Source: Reticulascus tulasneorum
Taxonomy: Eukaryota; Ascomycota; Sordariomycetes; Glomerellales; Reticulascaceae
Length of the DNA stretch: 64,000 nt
NCBI GenBank assembly: GCA_001557505.1
Contig: LSAX01000002.1
Location: 682,001 to 746,000 of the forward strand
Reading direction: 5' to 3'
Under the pieces are notes generated by a model. That model searched no databases. It saw only the letters and a program-made list of their open reading frames with translations, and was not told the origin of the DNA. The translations under genes were made by a program, and so were the position numbers. Shown here piece by piece: positions 1 to 11,306 of this stretch (positions are counted from its first letter, which is position 1; each line of letters begins with the position of its first letter).

Positions 1-858
1 TGTCGCATCATTGGTTCGATTGTGACCATGTGCAGCCATCAGTAGGAAAGGCTTATCAAGCCCTGCCTTAGTCACCGGTCCATGAACGCTCCCGTCGAAG
101 TTGGCGCCACAAGCAAAGACGTTGTGGTCCAACATCGCTTGCGCGGCTGTAGCACCCCCAAACGAATGCCCAAATATGCCGACTTTGTCGGTCTGTAGTT
201 TGCGTGTGCCTCCGCAAGCATATTCTAGCCCTGGTATTTGCGCTAGGATGGTGGGATCTTCGAGTGACTTGGCAACAAACGCCACGTCTTCGACGCGGAC
301 CTTTAGGATACCCTCCGTGCCACCAGGAAAGTCGCTAGAATTTAGTGGGAGCCCTGGAATCAAGCTCCCTCCCGGAAACTCCACAACCAAAGCTTCATAG
401 GTGTGATCAACAGCGACAACAATCCAGCCGTGGCTCGCGAGATCTTCAATCTGTGCCGCATAAATAAGTCGAGAACCACCGAATCCATGGCCGAAGATAA
501 GCACTGGAAAATCGGGGTTTGCGATGGGTGCGCCAAGATACGATTGCGTGACGATTGACTCTCCAGTTCTAACGGGCAGACCGAAGTAGGAGTCAAAGAA
601 AACACTCGTTTGGGGAGTGAAGTATGACGCATAGCTGAAGTTTCCAGAGCTTACCGCAGCTTTGGACGTCGGGTAGAACAGGGAAATCATTAGAGCCCGA
701 GGTTGAGGATGTGGAGCAAGCGGGTCGACACGAGCATGATCGACGAGCTCCAGTGCAACAGTTCCCACTGGAAACGGGCCGGTGATGTTTGGAAGCTGGA
801 TGCTCTCTACACCAACAGCTATGCTAACGACAGCCCAAAATATAATCCATGAACGCAT
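1..858 (-). CDS. Secreted PAF-acetylhydrolase-like alpha/beta hydrolase (3' end cut by window)
   Basis: The frame is open for 286 codons from the ATG at 858 to the window edge, with no intron needed, so the C-terminus is missing. Residues 1-20 are a hydrophobic signal sequence or anchor. An HG-type oxyanion motif (GHGFGG) lies at about 124-129 and the nucleophile elbow GHSFGG at 230-235. The Asp in ANFDG near 255 is a candidate acid; the catalytic His should lie beyond the edge. This order is that of the platelet-activating-factor acetylhydrolase isoform II family, whose fungal members are secreted esterases of unknown substrate. Family assignment is good; the natural ester is unknown. The 572 bases upstream separate it from the BTB gene on the same strand. 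Confidence 0.85.
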   Translation of the reverse strand, partial: MRSWIIFWAVVSIAVGVESIQLPNITGPFPVGTVALELVDHARVDPLAPHPQPRALMISLFYPTSKAAVSSGNFSYASYFTPQTSVFFDSYFGLPVRTGESIVTQSYLGAPIANPDFPVLIFGHGFGGSRLIYAAQIEDLASHGWIVVAVDHTYEALVVEFPGGSLIPGLPLNSSDFPGGTEGILKVRVEDVAFVAKSLEDPTILAQIPGLEYACGGTRKLQTDKVGIFGHSFGGATAAQAMLDHNVFACGANFDGSVHGPVTKAGLDKPFLLMAAHGHNRTNDAT

Positions 859-1430
859 GTTACCAGTCTCCTATGAGGAATTGCCAAGAATATCAATCGA
901 TGTTGCTTTGAGAGAGATCGATTACAGTCGCAGGCGTTTAAAGTTTTAGATGGAAATTCTACGCCGTTCCGGCGCAAGAGCAATGTGTGCGAGTCCTAAC
1001 AAATATAAGTTTCACTCATGACAAAGAAATCCACTTAAATGGCTCTGGAAAGAAAAAAGGATCATTACGCGAATACCTTCAATATGTACTGTGCCCCATG
1101 CCAAGCATCTTGGCGTGCTTTTTCATAGGGAAGGATCCGGTAAGCAGTTGACCCGCGCGGTCAGAAGGTGGACTCGATGCTCATCCAACTAATCCCATTG
1201 GCTGCGTCGCGGACACAGATGCAAGTCCGAAGCCCGAAGCCCCGGTTGTTCAATCATGGAGGAGCAGGGGCACCAGAACAGAAGAGCAATCCTGCGAGGA
1301 GCAAAAGGAGAGATTGAAGCATCCCAGTGGGTTTAAATCTCATCCAAGTAACATTTCTGTCCGCTATTGGTACCTGGACCTGGAGTCGAATGCCCATATG
1401 TGTCCAGAGCACGGTTACGCTTCGGGCGTA
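859..1430. other. Intergenic, no gene seen
   Basis: This holds the upstream region of the hydrolase at 1-858 and the downstream region of the BTB gene. Frames open on the plus strand from 1314 run antisense through the BTB coding region and look like shadows. Confidence 0.6.
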
Positions 1431-2348
1431 TTACTCTCTCCATGCCATGCTGTGCAGAACATCCCTGGAGAAGTCCCCATTGTCCCGGAGGAACTTGTCA
1501 AAAGCCTCGTCCTCCCGTACCGTCTCCCAAATGCAAACTGCGTATCTCGCCAGGAGCTGTCGAAGATCATCGCGGCTCGTTGTGTTCTCATACACCTGCA
1601 AGATGAAGCCCACGAGTGCAAGGATGTTTTCGGTGACCACCCTCATATACCAAAGATCTTCAAACACATGGTTGAGCACCTTTTGGCGGATCTTCTCGAC
1701 GCAGTATATGTCACTGAAGACATATAGATTCAGGTGTTCTTTAAAACGGCCTGGCCATGAATGTGGTTGAAAGAAACACCATTGTCCGCAGACCTGTCCA
1801 GTCTCGCTGTATTCGTCTTTGAACTTCCGCACCGAACTTATCTGCTCAGACCCTCTTATTCTTGGCTTGAATTTTGCTTTAAGGCCTTGCTTCCCGCAAA
1901 ACCTAATGTACTCCCAATGGTATTGGACTGAAGACAGAGAGTACGGCCCTTCTAGAATCGCATCACGATCGCGATGGAGAACAACATCAAAATGTCGCAA
2001 TTTTCTTGATAGTTCTGACCTTTTATATGTTCCCGTATAGACAACTTCGGCGAAACTCGCGAATGTTTGTTCGTCGACATTCTCCCATTCAACCTTGGAC
2101 TCCATCGCTTCCTTCATGTGACCATTGACGAGAACTTTCAGAGGTCTAGAAAGAGCTGCAACAGCCTCGGCATGAAGGAATCGTTTTAGTCGACTTGGAC
2201 CAATGAAGAACATAATTTGTCGTGAGGACACTATGCTGTAAGGTAGTAAGTACATATCTTGGATTTCGGCATTAGTAAAAGATGGAACGTACTTGGCCCA
2301 CTTGCCGCCCCGTTTGGTGATTTTATTAGGCTGAGTTGGTGACTTCAT
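1431..2348 (-). CDS. BTB/POZ domain protein (fungal type)
   Basis: The model has two exons: 2293-2348 and 1431-2235. The 57-nt intron 2236-2292 has a GTACGT donor, a TACTAATG-like branch and a TTACAG acceptor. It is a multiple of three, so the unspliced frame is also open. Spliced, the protein is 286 aa. The segment from IVSSRQIMFFIGPSR through the VNGHMKEA and YTGTYKR regions follows the fungal BTB pattern, in which a surface-exposed His and a VNG(x)MKE motif precede a YTGxY motif. Retaining the intron would put 19 extra residues just before the domain. BTB domains mediate dimerisation or Cullin-3 binding; the partner is unknown. The start is the first in-frame ATG. A second BTB-type gene lies at 7974-8920. 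Confidence 0.75.
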   Translation of the reverse strand: MKSPTQPNKITKRGGKWAKYVPSFTNAEIQDMYLLPYSIVSSRQIMFFIGPSRLKRFLHAEAVAALSRPLKVLVNGHMKEAMESKVEWENVDEQTFASFAEVVYTGTYKRSELSRKLRHFDVVLHRDRDAILEGPYSLSSVQYHWEYIRFCGKQGLKAKFKPRIRGSEQISSVRKFKDEYSETGQVCGQWCFFQPHSWPGRFKEHLNLYVFSDIYCVEKIRQKVLNHVFEDLWYMRVVTENILALVGFILQVYENTTSRDDLRQLLARYAVCIWETVREDEAFDKFLRDNGDFSRDVLHSMAWRE

Positions 2349-3776
2349 CGTAAATTTTGTCGTTCTAGTGATTGTGGCTGTAGATATGTTGTGTTGAATA
2401 CTGAGATAGGCGACGTGCTCTCCGTGAGCTGCCCTTGCCTGCGAGAAGCAGATGTGTTTTAGCGCAAGGGGACCTGTGAACGAAAGGAAAGTTCTAGGCA
2501 CAACCAGAATGTCTGAAGACTTAATGCGGGGGCAGGTAAATGAGAGTAGATAAGTCTGTGAGCATGTCAAGTGAAGATGTTAGATGTTAACCGAGGCGAT
2601 AAGCAGCCAATGAGCCAAGTGTGGGAAAGGCGAAGGACGTAGCTAGCTATCATAAACCGATGGTGATTAATCGGGCGGCACAAGTATGGTTGAAAGAGAG
2701 GATTAGACTTGAAGGCGCGTCTAAGTGTGACTGACATGAAGGTTTGGATCGAGTCCTGCCTCTTGAATTCGGGGAAAGACCAACCGCTCTTGCCCTCTCG
2801 TCTTCAACTAAACCGTTGATCCGCTAATGCAGTAGCCATTGATCTAATATGCAGTTTTCGACATTCTTCCAGGTACTTTGGACCGAATCCAGGCTACCAC
2901 GTAGTCACATTGATATATTACATGCCAGCATGCCGCCGATGCATTCAATAAATGCTCCTCGCCCGCCGGAGAATATAATCCACAGGTTGGCTGGCTCATT
3001 CTCGGATTTTTAAAGCTACACTGGGCAGGTTGGAAAGCAGACAGCATGTCTGATCTGTTAGCCAATCTTGGTGAGTGGACTAATCGGTTCAACTCTTCAT
3101 TTGATTGATCTTAATTGGTTCTCAGACCACTGAATCTCTTCATTCATATTAGAATAGAGTCCGAGGAGCAGGTGCATTTCCTGCAGGCCGTCAAATATCA
3201 GGGAGTTCCTCAACAGAGTCTCCAAGTGGTACTGAACCCGTATTACGATTCCTGACGTCGATATTACCAAGTGGACATCTCCCTTTTTTAAATGTTCAGG
3301 GCGAAAGGTTGAGACAACGAAGTCTGTGTGCCAATAGAAATGCCGCCATCAAAAGCGCTCAGTGGTCATAAGGGAGCAAATGGCTGAACTCAACGGGGTG
3401 GTGCTGGCAGCCTAACCGCCGTAGCAATGTCAATTTCGCCCAGAGAAAGCGCCACAGTGGTGAGTTCGCTGCATAGCATCAATCTTGGCACGTGAGTGGC
3501 TCGGCCAGATCCAGCAGTGGACAAATAAGCGACCCGTTGCAGAAAGCCGACATGGCCGCGATCAATGATAATAATTGGATAGACCAGAAGGAGAGTGCTC
3601 GCCGCCCCCTCACTGCTGGTTCAGCCGGTCTCGCATTTTGAACCTTCTTTCCGTAGATCAACACGACGTCCTTCCAAAGAAACTGTCATTGAATCGATTG
3701 ATCATTTCCTTCCTTTTCTGTAAGTCAACGACTTGGCTGAGTCTGAGCCTTGCAATAACTGCCCTCCTCTTGTGCC
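2349..3776. other. Intergenic, no gene seen
   Basis: About 1.4 kb between the divergently transcribed BTB and HET genes. Only short frames without recognisable domains are present. A GTAAGT signal near 3719 and an acceptor-like TTTGCAG near 3790 could mark an intron at the HET gene's 5' end, but I found no upstream ATG in the matching phase. Confidence 0.5.
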
Positions 3777-5931
3777 ATGATTTGCAGTCACTGCCTCAAA
3801 AGTCTTCAAGAGTTAGAGTGGTGCAGTAGACAGTCAGCGTGGTCTAGCACGAAACCTACAACGAGCAATATCAACACACCTCGCATATGGCATCAGTCCA
3901 TCAAGGCGGGATGTCCAATATGCCGCTCAGTCTGGCTGGACGCAGTACGCGAGAATTTGGCGTCTCTGAAGCAAGAATTTGATAAAGCAGGATTGCCTCT
4001 GGACGAGAACCTCGCTTACACAGCAGTTTTCTTGCCTTCTCTCCACAGCCTTCAGCTATTCTCAAAGTGTCTGGCAAATATATCGGCTGGCCCAAAGACT
4101 CCCAGACGAGATTTCTGGCGAAATATCAAACTCGTGTATCTTCAAATGCGGTTTCTCAGTCGCAGGTTCATACGATCCATAGAGAATGGTGAGGGCCACA
4201 GCAGTAACAGCGGCCTGCGCGAATGGCCTCCAGGCAAGCCTCTCATATATTATGAGCCCCGTTTGGCCTACGAACAAGACGAGACGTTTTCATTCAACGT
4301 TAGTTTCAGCCAATATCAGCAGTCTGCAAGACAACTTTGTGCTCGGGAGTCTGTACAACTTTTGAATCCGCATCACGTGTGACAACGGAAGATTCAACGA
4401 GAGCCGCGTTAGGCCTTTGCAAAATTTGGTTAGAAGACTGCCTAAGTTCCCATAAGCGTTGCTCAAGATCGGTGTCTTCACGATTCCGACCAAAAAGGCT
4501 GCTCGAGATCTTAAGTAGCCCCACAGAAAACTTAATCCGATGCCGCCTCTCTCTTTCGCACACAGATTCCGATCGCTACATGACACTGAGTCACTGCTGG
4601 GGTACTGGAAAGACCTTGAGGTTGACCAGTGAGACACAGACAACCTTCCTGAACCATATTGACAGCGCAACCCTACCTAAGACATTCGGTGATGCCCTCG
4701 AGATTGCCCGTAGCCTCGAGGTTCGCTTTCTATGGATCGACTCCTAATACATTATTCAGGACGACTTGCAGGATTGGGATGAGCATGCAACCACGATGGA
4801 CGAGATTTATCGTCATGGTGTTTGCAATATCGCCGCTGTCTGGGCGGCCGACAGCGACGAGGGTTGCTTCAGCATGAGAGACCCATTGGTGGCAACTCCT
4901 ATTTCCTTCCAAGCTATGGGGACAACGTACGATGTTATCGACACCCAAAGTTTTCAGCGAAGCCTACACAGTGCTCCGCTCAACAAGCGTGGATGGGTGT
5001 TGCAAGAGCGATGCCTCTCGGTACGACAGCTAAGCTTTGCACGAGACCAAGTGCTCTGGGAGTGTCAAGACTTACTTGCGTGCGAACAACATCCAACGGG
5101 AACGAGGTACAATGATCGTTACAGACAGAGTGGCATAATTGATCCCTCGATATTTAATAGGGCGGTATATGGCTCAAGTGAAGTGACTTGGTACTCGTGG
5201 AATGAAATAATACGGCACTACTCGACGTGCGGCCTGACACGCCCTAGTGACAGATTACCCGCCCTAGCTGGCCTAGCTAGACAGTACGAGAAACGATCAA
5301 ACGACATCTATCTTGCCGGTCTCTGGAAGAAACATCTGGAGACGCAACTGTGCTGGATAGCGAGGCCTGAGTGTACCAGACCAGCTCAGTATCAAGCGCC
5401 GTCCTGGTCCTGGACATCTTTAGACGGGCCAATACTGCCAGATTCGTTATATACCGGTCTAGCTTCATTTACCTATTTTACCAAGATTCTCACAATTTCA
5501 GTCGCCAAAACCAAGGCGAAAACCAGTTGACTCTATCACCGAGCAAAAGCGGCTTGGGATTAGAATCCCGGGTCGACCACGAAATGATTCTCGCTTGGGA
5601 TACTCATGAAGATAAAATGGCTACAGAAGCAGAGCCTTTGCTGCTTGTATTCCTTCGTGGCATACAGGATAATCTAGATGGCCTCGTTCTCAAACATGAC
5701 TCGTCGCATGGTGGCCAAATCTTTCAGCGAATCGGCGTTTGCAGTGTCAAAGCCTCTATATTTCGGACTTTTGGGGATATGATACTGGCTGAAAGATTGG
5801 AATCGATAATGAAGTCAGTGTATGATGACCTCATCAAAGAGAGTGAAGATGGTGACGATCGAAAACTTATGACACATGTGGTGGATGACCCTGCGTCTGC
5901 AGACATTGTTCATACAGTTGAAATATATTAG
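3777..5931 (+). pseudogene. HET-domain gene with an in-frame stop, probably a pseudogene
   Basis: The N-terminal part (3777-4382) has a CxxC pair followed by a GCPIC motif, as in many HET proteins. The HET core begins with YMTLSHCWG near 4577 and continues through the conserved WIDS motif. There the frame meets TAA at 4745-4747, where the family normally reads SLCIIQDD. Translation in the same frame resumes directly with YIIQDDLQDWDEH and later RGWVLQERCLSVRQLSF. Two other frame changes may be introns. The one near 4340-4401 has only weak splice signals. The one at 5446-5501 (56 nt, GTTATA to TTTCAG) restores the C-terminal frame ending at 5931. Known HET proteins act in heterokaryon incompatibility. 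The stop is a direct observation; loss of function is inferred. Readthrough or an assembly error is the alternative. Confidence 0.7.
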
Positions 5932-6054
5932 TTTTCAAGAGTTGGAAGTCTGTAGGTAGGAAAACAATGCCATGTTCACGCATCAGTCATTATTTAAACG
6001 AACGAAACACGTTTGTCACCGCAATCTGGAACCACCTCCAGCCACCCCCAGTCA

Positions 6055-6911
6055 TCACCGATGCCAGATCGGAGCACCGGGAACCCAATCCCGCTGCCTC
6101 TGGCAGACAAGAACATCGGTCTCTCGGCCATCATTGCTGTTTTGCTGATCGATACTGGCGTACACGGTGAATCCGAAGCGTTCCAGACATTCAAGCAAAG
6201 TGAGAAGCAGCATTCTTGTCCCCACTGTCTCCTCCCCAGACGGCCACCAAGGACTGCCCTGAAAATGGATCTTGAGACGGTGTGGCATCAGCTCATGGCT
6301 CCTTATCTTGGTGCCAAACGTTTGGATGAGATTGGTGGCAAGATCCGCTGGCAGCGCACCAACGATCTTCAACTTGTCATGCTTGTCAAACGATATGCTG
6401 ATCCAGTCACAGCGCGGCGGAGGAGGGTCCTGTTTGCGGAAGAGAAGAGAGTCTGGACCAGTTAGCCTGGAAGCACTGAGGATAATCTTTACCTGGGCTA
6501 ATTTCATGACGTACCTTTATCAAAATCCTTATGACTGACATCAATAGCTACTTGCAGCACCCAACCCCGGTCAAAGAGAGCCTCGAGCAATCTGAGCACT
6601 AGAACCCTTGCTTCGTCGTCTCCGTGATATCTACCACTCCAGGGTATGCCATTAAGCTTGATCTCATGAGCTGCTCCGTAGGGTCCCTGGCGCTGGATCC
6701 CCTTTGCCCAATTGTTTTTGACGACATTGTGGAGTGCCGTAACATCTGAGGAGGGGAAGTTGATGAACCGAATGCGATCCGACATGTTGAATGTGATGCA
6801 TGAAAATCGAGTTCTGAATGAGGTCGCGGCGTTTTGCGACTCCTGGAAGGTCGGGGGAGGCTCCATTGTTGGTCCTCCTGGAGGCTTGTTGGCTTCGAAT
6901 GATTTGGCCAT
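6055..6911 (-). CDS. Conserved fungal protein with two related domains, function unknown
   Basis: Two exons, 6515-6911 and 6055-6452, are joined across a 62-nt intron (GTACGT donor, GCTAACTG branch, GTCCAG acceptor) and give 264 aa. The ATG at 6911 is the first in frame. The protein contains the same pattern twice. Repeat 1 has SDRIRFINFPSSD, then HEIKLNGIPW, then a RVLVLRLLEALFDRGWVL helix. Repeat 2 has HDKLKIVGALPAD, then HRLKIHFQGSPWW, then a MLLLTLLECLERFGFTVYAS helix. It ends with WVPGAPIWHR. The splice falls exactly in the linker (DFDK-DSLLFRKQ). I recall similar proteins from many fungi but know of no assigned function. There is no signal peptide or membrane segment, so it is probably cytosolic or nuclear. 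Confidence 0.8.
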
Positions 6912-7973
6912 GGCGACTTGAAAACGAGTCAAACTTGAAGGCCGTAGCTCTGTAGTCTCTCTCTGGCGGTGGATTTTTTTTTAGCTGGATGTTCGTCCTT
7001 GAACTGTCATAAAGCTGTTGTTTATACTGGTTTGACTGTGGTTGTTGGCCTCGGGCCATTCATTTGGCACAGAATAACGAGACCAACCCAAATTAATTAT
7101 ACATCGTGGAGAAGGAGGCGGTGTCGGCACCGCCACAAAAAGGAACACAGATCAATCCTCACGGGCGGGTTGGGCGTTCCAGTGGAGCCTTACATCGTCC
7201 CTTTTGGGCGCTTGCATTGCGCCACCAACGGTGTTCAGCAGGACAATCAATGGCCGACAAGCAAGGCATGATGACCTCCAAGAGACTTGGCAACCATTGC
7301 GGAGCTGGCAGATTGCACGCGCCATCTATTGTATGCGGCACGGAAAAGTGGTCTGCGCAAGGGATTGGTGCGATTCTTGTGAAAGCTGCTTGCGATGGAG
7401 AGCTCTGTACATGTATCCCTTACCTGATGAGGCGCCATGAGGAACTAAGGTGGTGACAAGAAAGATGGAGTGTGGATGTTGACGCAACTAGGGACCACAA
7501 CTCATCGCATCTCCAACCACAATCCTAAACTTGTTTAGAGAAGAGATCGATTGCCGTCTCTGAATCTACCAGTTCACAGTCTGTCCAATAATTTTGCGTC
7601 AAGCCGTCTTGGCTCAGTCTTTCCCAATCTCAGCCTCGTAGGGCAGCTTATGTATCACATGCCCCAAACAACGATGGTGCCTCTCCAGCTGTGCAATCCC
7701 ACACAGTCTACCCCTCAAACATGATAACCAGTAAAACGTGGTCAAGCATATTGCCGATCTAGTTCGGCGATAACGACGGCTAACGATGATATGTACTAGA
7801 GCCCTCGTCGATGGTCGTGAAGATGCGAGGTTACTCCAAAATATGAGAAGATCTCGGAAAGTCGTCGAGTTGACACTTCGTCGCCCAATACGCCAAGTAT
7901 GCCGTCAAATAGAGTGTAATTGGCCTGAAGTAAGGAATCGCGAGTATATGCGAGCTGTAGACAAACCAGCGAG
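6912..7973. other. Intergenic, no gene seen
   Basis: About 1.06 kb between two minus-strand genes. Open frames on both strands are short, overlap each other and carry no motif I recognise. Confidence 0.5.
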
Positions 7974-8920
7974 TTACTCATCCAGGCCCAGCAGGTGCAA
8001 CCAGCCGACAAAGTCGTTGGCAAATACACCGTTGGAGCATACCATTTTGGAGAAGTCCGTGTGAGGTCGCAGCACTCCCAATATGCAGACGGTATATAGC
8101 GCTAAAGTTTTTCGCAGAGGGTCGTCCGCTTGTGTCGCTCCGTAAACCTTGGTCACAAATGCGGTGAACTCGGAGATGGTGTCTGGGTAAAGAGTCATCC
8201 TCACAAAACAAGCCATGAGCTTGACTCTCAGAAGCAAACACATATCCCGCATGCCATATTTGAGGCCCAGGGAATATAGGCTGAGGTACCCGTCAAAGAT
8301 GTCTTTGTAGGAATCATCTCGGGTTTGGTTCTGCTCTTCCAGGCTCCAGTCCGATGCGCGACTATGTTTATACCCGCCCAATACATCTCTAATAGCACAA
8401 TAGTTCTTGAAACCTTGGGGTGGGTTTGGAACTTGAAGGTCCTGGGGCTCGCCATACTTCTTTACCCATGCCTTCTGAAAGTCCTCCAGAGAATGATAAG
8501 GAGCAATATTGACACCCGATTTGAAGATCTCCTTTACTGACGAGTACTCACTGTCCTCGACCTGTCGACAGTGGAAGGGCCGCTTGAACTTAACGAGCTT
8601 TGGCGATCGACAATTCCCGGTGTGGATATATTCTGCGAACAGAATAAAAGTCGCCAGACGCACATCTGTCCACTGAACGGGACAGACTGTAGAACCGCTA
8701 GAAATTGAGTCAAGTAGAGAGCTGAGGTTCTCGGAAACTTGACTAACTGCTCTAGTTGGAAGATAACACAACTTTTTCTCACTTCCAACAACGAAGGTAG
8801 TCGAAGCTGTGGATGTCACAAGCCTAAGGAAGTGGTAATGTGTCAACGATAGAGAGGTCATGTCAATCAGTTACTGCTTGAACAGTTCTCTTACTCTTCC
8901 CAATCTAGTTGGTAACCCAT
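7974..8920 (-). CDS. BTB/POZ-like domain protein (second copy)
   Basis: Exon 1 is 8895-8920 (26 nt, starting MGYQLDWE) and exon 2 is 7974-8823. The 71-nt intron 8824-8894 has a GTAAGA donor and a TTCCTTAG acceptor, and the phase fits, giving 291 aa. The N-terminal third carries the BTB pattern: a TTFVVGSEKK strand, a variable linker, then FAEYIHTGNC in the position of the usual YTGxY. The C-terminal region has a helical YxSLxxLG.KYGM segment and ends with a DDPLRKTLALYTVCILGVL stretch. The same arrangement occurs in the BTB protein at 1431-2348, so the two may be distant paralogues. The BTB core is more divergent than in that gene. No partner or role can be read from the context. Confidence 0.65.
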
Positions 8921-9800
8921 GTTGCGTCCTCTTGTGTATTGACTGCGTTCTGAGTTCGGCGCTGATTCTTGGTTGTTGGTCATAGAGGTATCTAATGGCA
9001 TCTTCGGTCGAAGGTGAGAGAACCTGGATCTGTGGTTGCATTTGTCAGCATGAATGTACTAGAGATGCCAAGATGGGCACTAACTCAGTGGCGTAGTTGG
9101 TGATATCTCCGATCAAACTTGTCCAGCTACTAGGACAAAAAGGCGAAACACTCTCCTTTCGTTTGCTGAAGCAGACCGATTGGCAAAGATTATTTGGCTC
9201 TTCACTGAAGGATGAGTTCTGCCTGAGATGTGCTCCGTATGACTGTAAGTGGGTTGGCAAGTCGAATTGTAGTGTAAGAAAAGGCAAACACTGAACTGAG
9301 TTGTGAGAGAATCTCAGCACTATATATCTCCTTTTCTCTTGACCAGTTCGTGATGGAAAGCTCTAAATTGATCCAGATCCGTGGTGTACTGGCTGGAGTA
9401 GCTTCTAAATGGATATGAATGGGTTATGCTGTGCTTGGTAGGAAGTGAGGCAGATTGCTACGTGATTCTTTCGAAATCAGTTTAGGTTCAGGTAAGGTGA
9501 TAGAGTTAGAAAAGAAACTCCAAGTGAGTGAGTTAACTCGAATTGATTCAGAATTTCACAGCTAGTAGAGTAGATTTGTAGTTTTCAATAGTCGTATGGG
9601 ACGTGAATGAGAGCATTGATCTCCTCGAAGCTACCTGCAACTGGTTGCGGAGGACTCAACCAGGCCTGGCATCTCAATGCCCCGGCACCTCAGTGTCCTA
9701 GCACCTCATTGTGTCCTGTCACATTACTATTCCGACAAAGGTGCTATGCAGTATGATCCTGTTTTGTCTACGGTGCCCGCGCACATATCTAGGCGCTATC
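8921..9800. other. Intergenic, no gene seen
   Basis: About 0.9 kb, largely AT-rich, covering the BTB gene's upstream side and the 3' side of the dihydroorotate dehydrogenase gene. Besides the short repeat at 9668-9717 nothing is evident. A 91-codon minus frame at 9045-9320 has no recognisable domain. Confidence 0.5.
9668..9717. repeat. Imperfect tandem repeat, about 16 bp x 3
   Basis: Three adjoining imperfect units (9668-9683, 9684-9699, 9700-9717) share the form GCACCTCAxTGTCCT. They lie about 90 bp beyond the stop codon of the dihydroorotate dehydrogenase gene. Confidence 0.7.
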
Positions 9801-11306
9801 TTACACACCATCTTTGAGCTCGCCCTTAATCCTGGTAATGGTCCCGGCACCACCGTAGACCAAGCTAGTATACACCATGGCAACGCTGGCCCCTGCGTTG
9901 AGCATCTTCAGCGCCTGTTGGCCGTCTGTGATACCACCAGTCGCAAAGATAACCTTCTGCGCAGGCTCCTTGCTCGAAACGAGATCCGAGAGCTTCCCAG
10001 ACAGGATACCACCAAGAGAAGACGCACCACCCGTGGTAGCTTCGCTGCCCTCCTCCGCCGATCCGTGTTGCAGAGAATGGGCATCTAGCATCTTGCGATA
10101 CCTCGTGACTAAGTCCAAAGTCCTATCGAACATGGCGGGGCCGGAATATCCTCCAGTCTCCGCAAGAGCCTTGAGCTCTCTGCCACTGAGCTGGACGCCT
10201 GGAGGGACCAGCCCTGTTCTTCGTTTCGTGGTGTTTCCTACAATGACTCCGTCCACGCCACTCAGAGAGACGGCTTCAACGATTCCTTGTATCTGAGCGT
10301 CCTCATCCTCGTCCGGGGATACCTTGACCATGACTCTTGGCCGTATTTTCCTGTCAGCTCTGGATGCCTCATCCACCACAGCACTAAGGAGCTTTGTCAG
10401 TGGCTCGGTGGCTTGTAGTTCCCGCAGTCCTGGCGTGTTGGGACTGCTGACATTCACGACGAGTACGTCAGCATACCGCGCCAGGGCCTGGACGCAGTAG
10501 ACGTAGTCCCGTATCACATCCTCGACATTGCGCTCATCCGTATCCTTGTTCTTTGCAATCTGCACCAATAGTAGCCGCCCAGGGAGAAGACTGCCTGGAG
10601 GCACTGCAGCCTCGCCATCCAAGACATTCTGCTCCGACACCCCCAGCTGTTTCGCAAACCTCCTTACTCTTTCTCGTAACCGTATTGCCATATCGTCTGC
10701 TCCTTTCGAGTTCAGGCCATATCTGTTCACCATGCCATCTAAGCTGGGGACCCTAAAGACCCTGGGCTTCGGATTCCCCTCTTGCGGCAAGGGCGTGCAG
10801 CCTCCCACTTCTACAACACCAGCACCGAGGGCAAAGAGCGCATCTGGGATATCGGCGTGCTTGTCCAAGCCTGCACTGATGCCAATTGGATTTGCCAGCG
10901 TTGTTCCAAAGACCTCGGTAGAGAGCTTCGATGATACTCCGGACAAGGACTTGTCTCGCTCACGAGGGTATAGGCCGACATTATATAAGGTCTTCATGAC
11001 GATCGTTCCCGCATGATGGGCATCCTCAGCGTCCGTGTAGGTCAATCGCAGCAGCGGCGGGACAAGCCACCGGTGAACCGAGGCCCTCGTATCTGTAACA
11101 TAGAGGTATGTAACGTATAAGGAGCCAGCCAAGGCACTGCTGTAGAGGACCACTTTCAATCGAGAGAGGTGGAGGGAGTCGGTCGAAGTGGACGAGGCAT
11201 AACGTCGTTGGGTTGTTGTTCGACCTGTTTGGAGAGGAGCTCTTGCGGAACGAAACAACGACCGAGTGCTGGCAGATCGCAAGCAAGGAGATGCCATGGC
11301 AGGCAT
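9801..11306 (-). CDS. Dihydroorotate dehydrogenase, class 2 (mitochondrial, quinone-linked)
   Basis: This single-exon gene of 501 aa catalyses the fourth step of UMP synthesis, dihydroorotate to orotate, passing electrons to ubiquinone at the mitochondrial inner membrane. The N-terminus is Arg/Ser-rich, as in a presequence. A membrane segment follows at about 49-70 (starting LKVVLYSSALAG) and then the quinone-tunnel helices. FMN-barrel motifs follow: NPIGISAGLDK, the NRYGLNSKG segment, VNVSSPNTPGL near 285-294 carrying the class-2 catalytic Ser, VKVSPD, GVIVGNTT, and the phosphate-binding FATGGI. A low-complexity Gly/Ser insert of about 40 residues precedes the last FMN motif. Two nearby ATGs are possible; 11297 has the better start context and would remove three residues. 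Homologues include S. pombe ura3 and Lachancea URA9. Confidence 0.95.
   Translation of the reverse strand: MPAMASPCLRSASTRSLFRSARAPLQTGRTTTQRRYASSTSTDSLHLSRLKVVLYSSALAGSLYVTYLYVTDTRASVHRWLVPPLLRLTYTDAEDAHHAGTIVMKTLYNVGLYPRERDKSLSGVSSKLSTEVFGTTLANPIGISAGLDKHADIPDALFALGAGVVEVGGCTPLPQEGNPKPRVFRVPSLDGMVNRYGLNSKGADDMAIRLRERVRRFAKQLGVSEQNVLDGEAAVPPGSLLPGRLLLVQIAKNKDTDERNVEDVIRDYVYCVQALARYADVLVVNVSSPNTPGLRELQATEPLTKLLSAVVDEASRADRKIRPRVMVKVSPDEDEDAQIQGIVEAVSLSGVDGVIVGNTTKRRTGLVPPGVQLSGRELKALAETGGYSGPAMFDRTLDLVTRYRKMLDAHSLQHGSAEEGSEATTGGASSLGGILSGKLSDLVSSKEPAQKVIFATGGITDGQQALKMLNAGASVAMVYTSLVYGGAGTITRIKGELKDGV

Noticed and set aside
1314..1770. Overlapping plus-strand frames of 137 and 147 codons
   Set aside because: They run antisense to the BTB coding exon, which has clear family similarity.
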